A stretch of 64,000 nt of DNA from Nitrosovibrio tenuis (GTDB lineage: Bacteria; Pseudomonadota; Gammaproteobacteria; Burkholderiales; Nitrosomonadaceae), in assembly GCF_900109785.1 (NCBI RefSeq), contig NZ_FOBH01000002.1, positions 186,001-250,000 on the forward strand, in the 5' to 3' direction. Position numbers and translations under genes: made by a program. Below, piece after piece: positions 47,167 through 55,147 of this stretch; the stretch's first letter is position 1, and the number at the start of each line of letters is the position of its first letter. A model generated the notes under the pieces. The model saw only the letters and a program-made list of their open reading frames with translations, made no database searches and was not told the origin of the DNA.

Positions 47167-47778
47167 GTGAATTTTCCCGACTTTTACGAACATGCTCCGG
47201 TAGTTCGCACTCGCGACCCCTTCGCCGAAATGCTTGGCGCTGCGCACGACGGCATGCTCGAATATCGTTACCTCGATGCGGTGCGATTAGCTGGGCATTC
47301 CTGCCCTACTGTCGCTGGCGCATTCCTGATGGGGCGTGCGGCACTGGCTGCACTTTATCCTGACGAGCCTGCGGAGCGTGGCGGCATCGCCGTGCATATG
47401 CCCGCGCCTGAACACGAGGGCACCACCGGAGTTATGGCACAAGTGCTGACTTTGCTCACCGGGGCGGCCTCCGATAATGGTTTTCATGGCCTCCAGGGAC
47501 GCTTTAAACGCAAGGGACTGCTCAGCTTTGCCGGCCACCGTGAAGGCGAGGCTATTACATTTACTCGCCTCGACACCGGCGCAACCGTTGCGGTGAGCCT
47601 CAATGTATCCCTCGTGCCCGGCGACCCGGCACAAGGGGCCCGTATGGCGGTCATCCTCCAGGATCGTGCCGATGAATCCCAGCGCGTAGCTTTTGCCAAT
47701 GCTTGGCAAGACCGCGTGCGCCGATTGCTATTGGATTTTGCCGATGATCCGCGGGTGGTTCAACTTACTGTCGTATAG
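47167..47778 (+). CDS. FmdE-family protein
   Basis: 203 residues starting with GTG at 47167 (TAAGGAG about 7 bases upstream). The N-terminal part has the FmdE signature DAVRLAGHSCPTVAGAFLMG, with His and Cys positioned for metal binding, as in proteins linked to molybdenum formylmethanofuran dehydrogenase operons. In bacteria without that enzyme such proteins are of unknown role and often occur with hemerythrins or denitrification genes. The hemerythrin gene just upstream fits that pattern and suggests a metal- or NO-related function. Confidence 0.72.
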   Translation: MNFPDFYEHAPVVRTRDPFAEMLGAAHDGMLEYRYLDAVRLAGHSCPTVAGAFLMGRAALAALYPDEPAERGGIAVHMPAPEHEGTTGVMAQVLTLLTGAASDNGFHGLQGRFKRKGLLSFAGHREGEAITFTRLDTGATVAVSLNVSLVPGDPAQGARMAVILQDRADESQRVAFANAWQDRVRRLLLDFADDPRVVQLTVV

Positions 47779-48561
47779 TAATCCGCTCGAAATACTCAAC
47801 GGAGGATGAAGTCACAGACGCGACGCCAGACCAAGCTGATGTGAGGGATTTTTTGACAGATCTCTTACATGGAAGAATTTGCGCTTGGGGCTTTTTTGCC
47901 CAAATACTCCTGCGCGACTCGATAATATAACTGGCGTACGGTGTATTGCATCTTTTGATTACGTAAGATTGTACCGAGCCCAATTGATAAAGCCATTGAT
48001 CGTGAGGCTTGCCTTCCGCATCATGCTCCAGCTCATCCTTGTTAGCCGCTGCACTATTAAACCCTGCGGGCGCGCACCACTAAACCTATATGTGGTTTGC
48101 TGAATACTGCTGGCCTGGAATTATCCCTGAGCTGAAAAGCCTGATTTACCGTACCTGCTAGTAATCAGGCCTGCCATCAATAACGGCTGCCGCCACCCCA
48201 ACCTCTTAGTTGTTTCACTTCCCCATGCATACGCCTCATCTCAGGCACGGTCGGGCGCAATTTGCGGGTCAAGGTTAACCCGCTTCAGTATTTTTTTACC
48301 CACCACTTTAAGTAACTGGTCACGCTGGGTTAGTAACTATCGAGGCAGTTTTTATTGCCCTCGACCAGGAACGCCATGACCCACAAGCTCCGAAATTAGT
48401 TTTACCAGCTGTTCTATCAACTTATTGATATTTATAGGTTGACGAGATCCTTGGGAATGGCATGGGTATTGCTAACAAGAAGATAAGGCTGGGGAGAATG
48501 GCTGGGGCCATCCGATATTGATGATCAATGATGATACAAACCAGGACTGAGAGGACAGATA
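47779..48561. other. Intergenic before the tyrosinase-like cluster
   Basis: About 780 bases with no supported gene. A small hairpin with TTGGGGC...GCCCAA surrounds a T-run near 47884-47903. The promoter of the downstream cluster is expected here but no confident box was found. Confidence 0.4.
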
Positions 48562-49677
48562 GTGAGTGCCGTTGACCCTGAGGCGTACTTGCGGCCAAAG
48601 CCGCGCCATGTTGCCGAAGCTGTTCCTGACGCGCAGTTGCACCATATGCCTTCCCCTCATGACCATCCGGACGAGGGTCATCAGCACATAGCGGAATGCC
48701 CTGCCTGTGCCGCCGGTCTGCATGATCATCCAATCCCCAGGGAAGTTGTCGAGATGATGGCAAAACGCGAGCACCGGATGCACCACTGGCTTTGGCACGA
48801 GGTTCGCAATAATTGGCACCAGTATCCGCGCGATATCCAGCAGAAAATCGACGAGCTTGGCTGGAAACCGCCCCGGCCCGTGCTGGATGAAAGCGGCAAT
48901 CCAAACCTGGAAAATGATTCGGGCGAAGATTTTTTCTACATGCACCGCCAAATGATAGCGGATGTGAACACAATACTTACCCAAGTGGGTGATCCGAACT
49001 ATTCCCGAGTCCAGGGTTGGCTGGTTCCACCACCGCCTAGTGATGCACGTTATCCGGTACCTCCGCCCTGGTTTAATCCGAGCGAACAGGCTCAGGCACC
49101 ATTTGCCAATCTTGAACGGATCAAGTCAGACATCTTTTACCTGAAGCGCTTTTGTTTCTGGCAGAAAACTTTCACTGACACCACGTTTCTTCGCACAGTA
49201 ACCCTCGGCCAGCTAGGCGTCATGATTGAAATGACGATTCACAACGCCATGCATATGAGATGGGCGGCATTTCCGGGTTCGGTTCGCCCTGAACCCACGG
49301 TTGCCACGGGGGACATTGACCCGACGAAGGGTAAGATGATTGAACCTAAGTGGGATGATCCTAAATATGATTATTTAGGAGATACCTACTCAAGTCATGT
49401 CAATCCCATATTCTGGAAGCTGCATGGCTGGATCGATGACCGGATAGAGGCCTGGAAAACAGCCAACGGGGTGTTCGGAAACGATTTTTGGAAGGGAAGG
49501 TGGACAGGGAAGATGCCAGGTCACGAAGAGGGCGTCACGGTACATGCCCTGCTCGAGGATCCTAACCACGCGGGGCCACATATGGCTGAGATGCATCAAG
49601 TTGTGAATCTCATTTCTCAGACTGGGGTCTTCCACAGCAATCCTTTTATGCCACGTTTCTCGATGGAGGCGACATAG
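48562..49677 (+). CDS. Tyrosinase-like di-copper protein A
   Basis: A 371-residue protein starting with GTG. It shows the tyrosinase/hemocyanin copper-site pattern: LWHEVRNNW (H79), FFYMHRQMI (H128, like the FxxWHR helix of CuA), and a complete CuB set: IHNAMHMRW (H227, H231) and NPIFWKLHGWIDDRIEAW (H288, like DPxFWLHHAxIDRLW). At the second CuA ligand, nine residues before H128, an Asp (D119) stands instead of His. A His-rich stretch with CPAC fills residues 27-56. There is no signal peptide. Tyrosinases hydroxylate or oxidise phenols. The next gene encodes a tyrosine-repeat protein, a plausible substrate. Activity is inferred, not shown. Confidence 0.75.
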   Translation: MSAVDPEAYLRPKPRHVAEAVPDAQLHHMPSPHDHPDEGHQHIAECPACAAGLHDHPIPREVVEMMAKREHRMHHWLWHEVRNNWHQYPRDIQQKIDELGWKPPRPVLDESGNPNLENDSGEDFFYMHRQMIADVNTILTQVGDPNYSRVQGWLVPPPPSDARYPVPPPWFNPSEQAQAPFANLERIKSDIFYLKRFCFWQKTFTDTTFLRTVTLGQLGVMIEMTIHNAMHMRWAAFPGSVRPEPTVATGDIDPTKGKMIEPKWDDPKYDYLGDTYSSHVNPIFWKLHGWIDDRIEAWKTANGVFGNDFWKGRWTGKMPGHEEGVTVHALLEDPNHAGPHMAEMHQVVNLISQTGVFHSNPFMPRFSMEAT

Positions 49678-49775
49678 GTCGAGAATTTCACCCCAGTATG
49701 ACCATGCGGGCAAGACATAAAATCGCATCGAATGAAATTTTTGTTAACGGCAACTCATAGATAAAGGAGGTTCTC

Positions 49776-50513
49776 ATGGACGGCATGCCACAGACGCAAT
49801 ACAACCCCCAGGCGCTGCGCGGTTACCCAGGCTACACATCCCTGGAAGCGTTGCGCGGTTACCCGGGCTACACATCTCTTGAGGCGTTGCGCGGTTACCC
49901 TGGGTACACCTCCCTGGAGGCGCTGCGCGGTTACCCCGGCTACACATCCTTGGAAGCATTGCGCGGTTACCCTGGGTACACATCTCTTGACGCACTGCGC
50001 GGTTACCCCGGCTACACCTCCCTGGAGGCGCTGCGCGGTTACCCCGGCTACACATCCCTGGAAGCGCTGCGCGGTTACCCCGGCTACACATCTCTCGACG
50101 CACTGCGTGGTTACCCTGGGTACACATCCCTGGACGCATTGCGCGGTTATCCTGGCTACACATCCCTGGAGGCATTACGTGGCTATCCGGGCTATACCTC
50201 GCTGGACGCACTGCGCGGTTACCCCGGTTACACATCCCTGGAGGCATTACGTGGCTATCCGGGCTATACCTCGCTGGAAGCACTGCGCGGTTACCCCGGT
50301 TACACATCCCTGGAGGCACTGCGGGGTTACCCTGGCTACACATCGCTGGAGGCACTGCGTGGATACCCGGGCTACACCTCGCTGGAGGCGTTGCGCGGCT
50401 ATCCGGGCTACACATCGCTGGATGCGTTGCGTGGTTACCCAGGTTACACATCGCTAGAGGCGCAACGGGGTTACCCAGGTTATCCGCCTTTCGATCCAAT
50501 GGGCTGTCACTAA
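49776..50513 (+). CDS. Tyr/Pro/Gly 12-residue tandem repeat protein
   Basis: A 245-residue protein with an ideal AAGGAGG site. After a 15-residue leader (MDGMPQTQYNPQALR) it has 18 consecutive full units GYPGYTSL(E/D)ALR, the last with Gln for Leu, then a degenerate unit GYPGYPPFDPMGCH. Every unit has two Tyr, giving 38 of the 39 Tyr in the protein. Only Glu/Asp varies while codons differ silently between units, so the protein sequence is under selection. There is no signal peptide and no known domain. Each unit ends in Arg, a possible protease site. Sitting between two tyrosinase-like genes, it may be a substrate for tyrosine oxidation or cross-linking, either as a multi-core precursor or as a structural polymer. 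Confidence 0.85.
   Translation: MDGMPQTQYNPQALRGYPGYTSLEALRGYPGYTSLEALRGYPGYTSLEALRGYPGYTSLEALRGYPGYTSLDALRGYPGYTSLEALRGYPGYTSLEALRGYPGYTSLDALRGYPGYTSLDALRGYPGYTSLEALRGYPGYTSLDALRGYPGYTSLEALRGYPGYTSLEALRGYPGYTSLEALRGYPGYTSLEALRGYPGYTSLEALRGYPGYTSLDALRGYPGYTSLEAQRGYPGYPPFDPMGCH
49821..50468 (+). repeat. 36-bp coding tandem repeat, 18 units
   Basis: Eighteen in-frame 36-bp units encode the 12-residue peptide. Units differ at many third positions (for example GGTTACCC versus GGCTATCC), so the array is old enough to have diverged or is being homogenised only in part. Because the period is a multiple of three, the minus strand is also open across the array. That frame is a by-product. Confidence 0.95.
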
Positions 50514-50575
50514 CCGTCGAATCAACCTTCGAATCATCTGTTCCTCATCTAAAACCAGAGATTTCTCAAGCGATA

Positions 50576-51505
50576 ATGAGTGCAAAGAAATATAAGGAGA
50601 ACGCTCCGGTTCCGGTGCAACTCGTCGATGCAATGGCTGCTCGAGCGCGGCGAATGCACAACTATCTCTGGCATGAGGTGAGGGATAACTGGTTGACCTA
50701 CCCGAAAGACGTACAGGAGGAACTGCGGAAGGCTGGCTGGGAGCCGCCCCGGCCAGCCTGGGATGCAAGCGGTAATCCTCTGCTAGACAATGATTCGGGC
50801 GAAGATTTTCTCTATATGCACCGCCAGGCCATTCGGTATGCGAACAAAATCCTGGCTCAGGCTAATGACCCGGATTATCCGCGGGTTGAAGGATGGCTTG
50901 AAATACCGGCCCCTGACAATCCGGATTTTCCGGTGCCACCGCCCTGGTTTGACCCTGCTGAATTTCCGGTGATCATGCGTTTCACCACGCGATCGAAAAC
51001 AGATCTTACGTTCGAGAAATACCTCAAGCCATGGGAGACCATGTTCACCGATCCCCCGTTTCTGAAAGGTATCAGTCTGGGAACGTTCGGTTCGCTTCTT
51101 CACGCAACTGTTCACGATACCGTGAGACACCGGTGGGCAGAGGTTCCGGGTGGAAAACGCCCGGAACCAGGCGCTGATGTGCCGTCAATACCGGTTGATT
51201 GGGACGATCCCCGGTATGACTATCTAGGCGATACTTATTCAATGCAGGTGAATCCAATCTATTGGAAATTTAGTGGATGGCTCGACGAAAGGACAGATAA
51301 CTGGAAGGTGGTACACGGCGTATTCGGGAACAATTTCTGGAAGGGAACGTGGATGGGTAAGTTGCCAGTCGCGCCTGAGGGAGCGCCCGCTGGCCTCCAC
51401 GAGCGGCTGGAAGATCCTGAGGTCGCCAGTCAACACGCAAAAGAGGCTGAACAACTGCTCGTGATTATCGCGAAGAGCATTGCGCCTGGGGAAGCATCTT
51501 CATGA
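50576..51505 (+). CDS. Tyrosinase-like protein B, copper ligands lost
   Basis: A 309-residue paralogue of the protein at 48562-49677, without its His-rich N-terminus. It keeps LWHEVRDNW (H33), NDSGEDFLYMHRQAI (H82, with the same Asp instead of the second CuA His) and the NPIYWKFSGWLDERTDNW block. Relative to copy A, Arg184 replaces the second CuB His and Ser233 the third. His176 and His185 lie close by and might compensate. It is therefore likely a degenerate partner or a binding protein rather than a full oxidase. No signal peptide. It begins 63 bases after the repeat gene. Confidence 0.72.
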   Translation: MSAKKYKENAPVPVQLVDAMAARARRMHNYLWHEVRDNWLTYPKDVQEELRKAGWEPPRPAWDASGNPLLDNDSGEDFLYMHRQAIRYANKILAQANDPDYPRVEGWLEIPAPDNPDFPVPPPWFDPAEFPVIMRFTTRSKTDLTFEKYLKPWETMFTDPPFLKGISLGTFGSLLHATVHDTVRHRWAEVPGGKRPEPGADVPSIPVDWDDPRYDYLGDTYSMQVNPIYWKFSGWLDERTDNWKVVHGVFGNNFWKGTWMGKLPVAPEGAPAGLHERLEDPEVASQHAKEAEQLLVIIAKSIAPGEASS

Positions 51506-51579
51506 AGCGGAGATTTGCCCATTACCGAAAAGACGTAGTCTGAATATTTAGTTAGCAGAACCGAACTGGAGAAATAGCT

Positions 51580-52905
51580 ATGGCAGAGATTGATCCCAAG
51601 CTAAAGCAGGCTAAGGTAGCCGTGGAGAGAAGCCTATTGAACCGGCCGGGAGTCACGGGTGTGGATATAGGTTACAAGGAAGTTGGGGGTCGGCCTACCG
51701 ATACCTTGGCAATTCGCGTCCTTGTTGAAAAAAAGCGGGACGTTCCTCCCTCGGAACGTGTTCCTCAGGCGATCGAAGGATTTCCTACCGACGTGATCGA
51801 GCGCAAATTTGAGTTGCATGCTCTGGCTGTGGATGCGCTTAAACTTGTACCCGCTGCTGACATGAAAGAGTATCCCGTGCTAAAAGGGGGAATCAGCATT
51901 GGACCCTGCCGCCTTGTCGAAAGAATGTCATATGGGGGTACGTTGGGAGCGATGGTTGCGGACAAGGCCACCGGGAAGCCCATGATCCTCAGTAATTATC
52001 ACGTCTTGTGTGTCGATAAGGCATGGTCGGATGGAGATCCTATTGTGCAGCCTTCTCGAATTGATGGCGGCAATTGTCCCACATCTCAGGTCGCTGTTTT
52101 GAAGCGTGGGATGGTAGGGGAGCAGGTCGATTGCGCCGTGGCTGAACTCTCGGCTCGCCAGACAGACTGGGAGATCATGGATGTCGGAAAGTTATCGGGG
52201 GTTAACAAGGCACTCATCGGTGAAACTGTACGAAAGCGTGGGCGAACCACGGGACTCACCTATGGCGTCGTCGATACGGACGAGCTCAGTGTCAACCTCG
52301 ATTTTGGCCATGGTATTGGCCAGATCCAGCTCACTAATCAGATAGGGATAAAACCTGACGCGACCCGCAACGCGAAGTTTGGTGACAATGGAGACTCCGG
52401 CTCTCTAATAGTCAATGCCGCTGGTGAAGCGGTCGGCCTTTATTTTGCCGGCGATCCGCGAGATCCTTACGGCTTGGCCAACCCCATAGCTGCTGTTCTT
52501 GCGGCGCTCGACGTGACGATGCTAGCCCAAACGCCTGGTCAGACACCGGGCCAGGCTCCGGGTCAAGCACCTGGGCAGGCGCCAGGACAACTCCCCGGAC
52601 AGACGCCTGGGCAGATGCCAGGACAAATCCCCGGACAGACTCCAGGTCAGGCTCCAGGTCAAATACCTGGGCAGGCTCCGGGTCAGGCTCCAGGTCAAAT
52701 ACCTAGGCAGGCTCCGGGTCAAATACCTGGGCAGGCTCCGGGTCAAATTCCCGGGCAGACACCAGGGCAAACGCCAGGTCAGGCGCCGTGTCAACCGTGC
52801 CGGCCGGGAGAACCGTTTTTGATTCCTTATCCGCCTTTACCACCGTCGCCACCGTTTCTAATTCCGTATCCACCTGCGCCTCCGCCACCACCTGGCACTC
52901 CGTAG
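51580..52905 (+). CDS. Chymotrypsin-fold serine protease with xPGQ-repeat and Pro-rich tail
   Basis: 441 residues. An N-terminal domain (1-95: PGVTGVDIGYKEVGG, AIRVLVEKKRDV) precedes a trypsin-like peptidase domain with the triad H141 (LSNYHVLC), D184 (QVDCAVAEL) and S273 (FGDNGDSGSLIV). From 318 to 401 there are 21 four-residue units xPGQ, then a Cys/Pro-rich tail with FLIPYPP repeated. Counting back from Ser273, the S1-pocket residue equivalent to trypsin Asp189 appears to be Phe, so cleavage after Arg is not supported by this simple reading. No signal peptide. It lies 74 bases after tyrosinase-like B in the same direction and may process or bind the repeat protein. Confidence 0.8.
   Translation: MAEIDPKLKQAKVAVERSLLNRPGVTGVDIGYKEVGGRPTDTLAIRVLVEKKRDVPPSERVPQAIEGFPTDVIERKFELHALAVDALKLVPAADMKEYPVLKGGISIGPCRLVERMSYGGTLGAMVADKATGKPMILSNYHVLCVDKAWSDGDPIVQPSRIDGGNCPTSQVAVLKRGMVGEQVDCAVAELSARQTDWEIMDVGKLSGVNKALIGETVRKRGRTTGLTYGVVDTDELSVNLDFGHGIGQIQLTNQIGIKPDATRNAKFGDNGDSGSLIVNAAGEAVGLYFAGDPRDPYGLANPIAAVLAALDVTMLAQTPGQTPGQAPGQAPGQAPGQLPGQTPGQMPGQIPGQTPGQAPGQIPGQAPGQAPGQIPRQAPGQIPGQAPGQIPGQTPGQTPGQAPCQPCRPGEPFLIPYPPLPPSPPFLIPYPPAPPPPPGTP
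52531..52782 (+). repeat. 12-bp coding tandem repeat (xPGQ)
   Basis: Twenty-one in-frame 12-bp units encode TPGQ, APGQ, IPGQ, LPGQ or MPGQ, with one IPRQ. Third and first positions of the units vary. It forms a flexible, probably extended spacer at the end of the protease. Confidence 0.9.
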
Positions 52906-53063
52906 TAGGCGATGGAGATCGTTCCCGGATGCGTCCACACGCTCTACTTTGGGTTTCAAAGTGACGCAGAAAGACGCAGGCTCAACGGCGCGATACCTCG
53001 ATTTCAACTGGACGGAACGAACACGCTCATGAATTTTATTCGTCAATATTAAGAGGTTAGATT

Positions 53064-53513
53064 ATGATGACGCAAAACCCGCAAGGTCTGCAATCCCCTT
53101 TTCCTGCGTTTCCTGCTGTGCTGGGGAGCTGGACATACAGAAGCTTCGTCAACAATCCGGACATCTCCAAGGAATTCAATCAACTTGAGTTTGGTAGAGG
53201 TGAACTTATTATTGACCAACTTGCTCCAGGGATTTTTGGCGGACGTTTGTCCTTCGGCGACACTTATCAATTCCGGTTGTCGGGTTGGTCGGATTTCACA
53301 CTTCCTTGTACTGTAAGGTTTCAAGGGGTTGGTGATACGAAGGATTCCTATGGCCAGATTTATGACTATGTGGGTTTTTTTGTGCCGATGTGGTCCAATG
53401 GCATCGATCAGCGACCAGCTCTGTTGGGGTCGGTTGTGCGTACGGTTCCCCACAGCGATGGTCAGGCCAAGGCGGGGGTTGTCAGTTCCTGGATTGCTGT
53501 AAAGAGAGATTGA
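53064..53513 (+). CDS. Small beta-rich protein of the tyrosinase-like cluster
   Basis: A 149-residue protein with a start at ATG 53064. Pattern of alternating strands: LGSWTYRSFVNNP, GRGELIIDQLAPGIFGGRLS, TVRFQGVGD, YDYVGFFVPMW and ALLGSVVRTVPHSD with GVVSSWIAVKR. This looks like an avidin- or lipocalin-like barrel, but I do not recognise a named family. No signal peptide. It is about 160 bases downstream of the protease and on the same strand, so it is probably the last gene of the cluster. A carrier or binding role is a guess. Confidence 0.65.
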   Translation: MMTQNPQGLQSPFPAFPAVLGSWTYRSFVNNPDISKEFNQLEFGRGELIIDQLAPGIFGGRLSFGDTYQFRLSGWSDFTLPCTVRFQGVGDTKDSYGQIYDYVGFFVPMWSNGIDQRPALLGSVVRTVPHSDGQAKAGVVSSWIAVKRD

Positions 53514-53934
53514 TGGTTTTCAGCATCTTTCTCTTAGAAGCAGATTTTAAGAGCTGACATTTGACGAGGTGCTGAATCAGTCGGAATTTTTACGGGCAGA
53601 TGAGCCCAAGCCGGAAAGACGCTCTCAAAGGTTCACGCGTTTCAATCATGAGCCCATGCATGATGCCGGAGGAACCCAAGCTCACCAGTGCCGCACGGAA
53701 CAGCGCATTGTCCGGTATCGATTGCTTCGCGCCCAGCCAGGCAACATGGGCGAATGCGATTTTCGCTCTCATAAACATGCATATCGGGTCCCGTTAAAAG
53801 GCGCAGGGCCGAACCTATTTCATTACCACATCGAGCCAACCTAACCTTATAGGCACTCCCCATCATTCTGGAAATCAGCATTTCCGATCGCTACTTCCAT
53901 ATTTTGTTGTGCAGTCATTGTGGCGAGTTTTGCG
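53514..53934. other. Intergenic, no gene supported
   Basis: About 420 bases. Overlapping short frames on both strands (53569-53881) have no family features that I recognise. They may be remnants. Confidence 0.35.
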
Positions 53935-54492
53935 TCAACGCGGAGTTCTTGTAGTGTAACTGTTGCTCTTCTGGATCTCGCCGTTGATAGTATAGATAGG
54001 GCAGGGTTGTAGATAGCCGGGTGCAGCGAGGGATCGTGTGGTGGTGATCTTGACCAAACGTCGCGCAACCGGTGTTCCCGTTGACTCTGAACTTGCTCCC
54101 CCAGTGGCTCCATTAGGCGGGTTTGGAGGATCACAGACGACATATCCATTAAACCGGTGTAGCGGCGTGTCCCGAGGTAAATAACTGCCGGGGTACTGGA
54201 ATCCATAGGGGTTTCCATAGGTATTGAGACTTCCGTTGGTATTATTTGATCCAGGGGTTCCCCCGGCGGGCAGTGGCATTGGGACCGGCAGCACGACGAC
54301 CGGCCCGCCAAACGAATAACCACTATTATTCGGGGGGATTGCTGGTTGAGGAATAATCACGCCCTGACCCATCTCCGCTGGGAGAATCGAGATGTTATCC
54401 GCTCCCGCGGAGTTCAGTTCCTGGGCGACTGAGTGATCAGGAGAACCTGAACATATCATGCCGAGTACTACGAATAGTGCGAGTCTGCTCAT
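53935..54492 (-). CDS. Secreted Pro/Gly/Asn-rich protein, hypothetical
   Basis: 185 residues. A signal peptide runs from MSRLALFVVLGMICS to about SVAQE (residue 24). The mature part is rich in Pro, Gly, Asn and Tyr (PPNNSGYSFGGPVVVLPVPM, GNPYGFQYPGSYLP) and has Cys in VVCDPPNPP and LQPCPIY. It is probably exported and poorly structured. No family is recognised. It is convergent with the cluster upstream of it. Its Tyr/Pro/Gly-rich composition recalls the neighbouring repeat proteins but no repeat unit is shared. Confidence 0.6.
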   Translation of the reverse strand: MSRLALFVVLGMICSGSPDHSVAQELNSAGADNISILPAEMGQGVIIPQPAIPPNNSGYSFGGPVVVLPVPMPLPAGGTPGSNNTNGSLNTYGNPYGFQYPGSYLPRDTPLHRFNGYVVCDPPNPPNGATGGASSESTGTPVARRLVKITTTRSLAAPGYLQPCPIYTINGEIQKSNSYTTRTPR

Positions 54493-54697
54493 GGAGCCTC
54501 ATATCTGTATAACAAGACGTCAGAAATAGCCTACTTCAAGGCCGTATGCAGCAATAAAATATTACGGCAATTTGGCTGTGCTTATTGAATATCTCAGTTA
54601 AAAAAGCAATTTCCGTTGTGACTGAGGTTATTTAAATGAAGCTAACAGATCAGGCCGGCCGTTGCTCACCTTTTGACGCTGAACGGCATCGCTTCCC

Positions 54698-55039
54698 ATG
54701 CCGAACCTGGTGCGTAGCCAGAGAGACGGCAGTAGCATAGCAGGAGATAGCGGCTCAATGTCCGGGCAGAGCGGACAAGCGAAAGCATGGCAGGACAACC
54801 TTTCTCAGATCAGGGGCGCAATGCGGCAGGGCAAGGAAGTCAACGAAAGGAGCAGGGCGGCTCTAGTTCAAGCAGCCTGGCTCCTCAGCCTCCGGGGGAG
54901 GTGTGCTGGAAGAAGAGAAACAGTGCGATGGGGGAACGCCCGTCGGGCAAGAGGGATGAACGCCCGGACAAAAGCGAGGCCGTTCAGGATATTAAGGGGT
55001 AAAACGGCGTTTCCAAATAAAGAAGTTAATTGTACTTGA
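54698..55039 (+). pseudogene. Possible frameshifted Gly/Ser/Gln-rich gene
   Basis: The frame at 54698 first reads GDSGSMSGQSGQ, and the frame at 54787 then continues AAGQGSQRKEQGGSSSSSLA and ERPSGKRDERPDKSEAVQDI. Together these resemble the disordered Gly/Ser/Gln-rich exported proteins at 28943 and 32108. A single frame change around 54790-54830 would join them. No signal peptide is visible. This is a weak call by composition only. Confidence 0.3.
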
Positions 55040-55085
55040 CAATCAACAGTAACGCTGTATAATACGAATTCATATTGTGAATTTT

Positions 55086-55121
55086 TGTGTCCGTTGTGTC
55101 CGTTGTGTCCGTTGTGTCCGT
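55086..55121 (+). repeat. 9-bp tandem repeat, four perfect copies
   Basis: TGTGTCCGT is repeated four times without interruption just before the hairpin array at the prophage edge. Confidence 0.9.
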
Positions 55122-55147
55122 TCACCAAACGATTCACAAGAATGACT

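Noticed and set aside
48422-48984. Minus-strand frames over the start of tyrosinase-like A
   Set aside because: They mirror the plus-strand gene, which has recognisable copper-site motifs. No features on the minus strand.
49821-50468. Possible CRISPR array
   Set aside because: Units are contiguous 36-bp coding repeats without unique spacers, and they encode a constant peptide.
49774-50499. Long minus-strand open frame across the 36-bp repeat array (241 codons, CSxGNRA-like units)
   Set aside because: It is open only because the repeat period is a multiple of three. The plus strand has the strong ribosome site and sensible composition.
51580-52905. Collagen-like protein because of the PGQ repeats
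   Set aside because: The period is four residues (xPGQ), not the Gly-X-Y triplet needed for a collagen helix.
53569-53881. Short overlapping frames on both strands after the tyrosinase-like cluster
   Set aside because: No start with ribosome site and no family resemblance that I could support.
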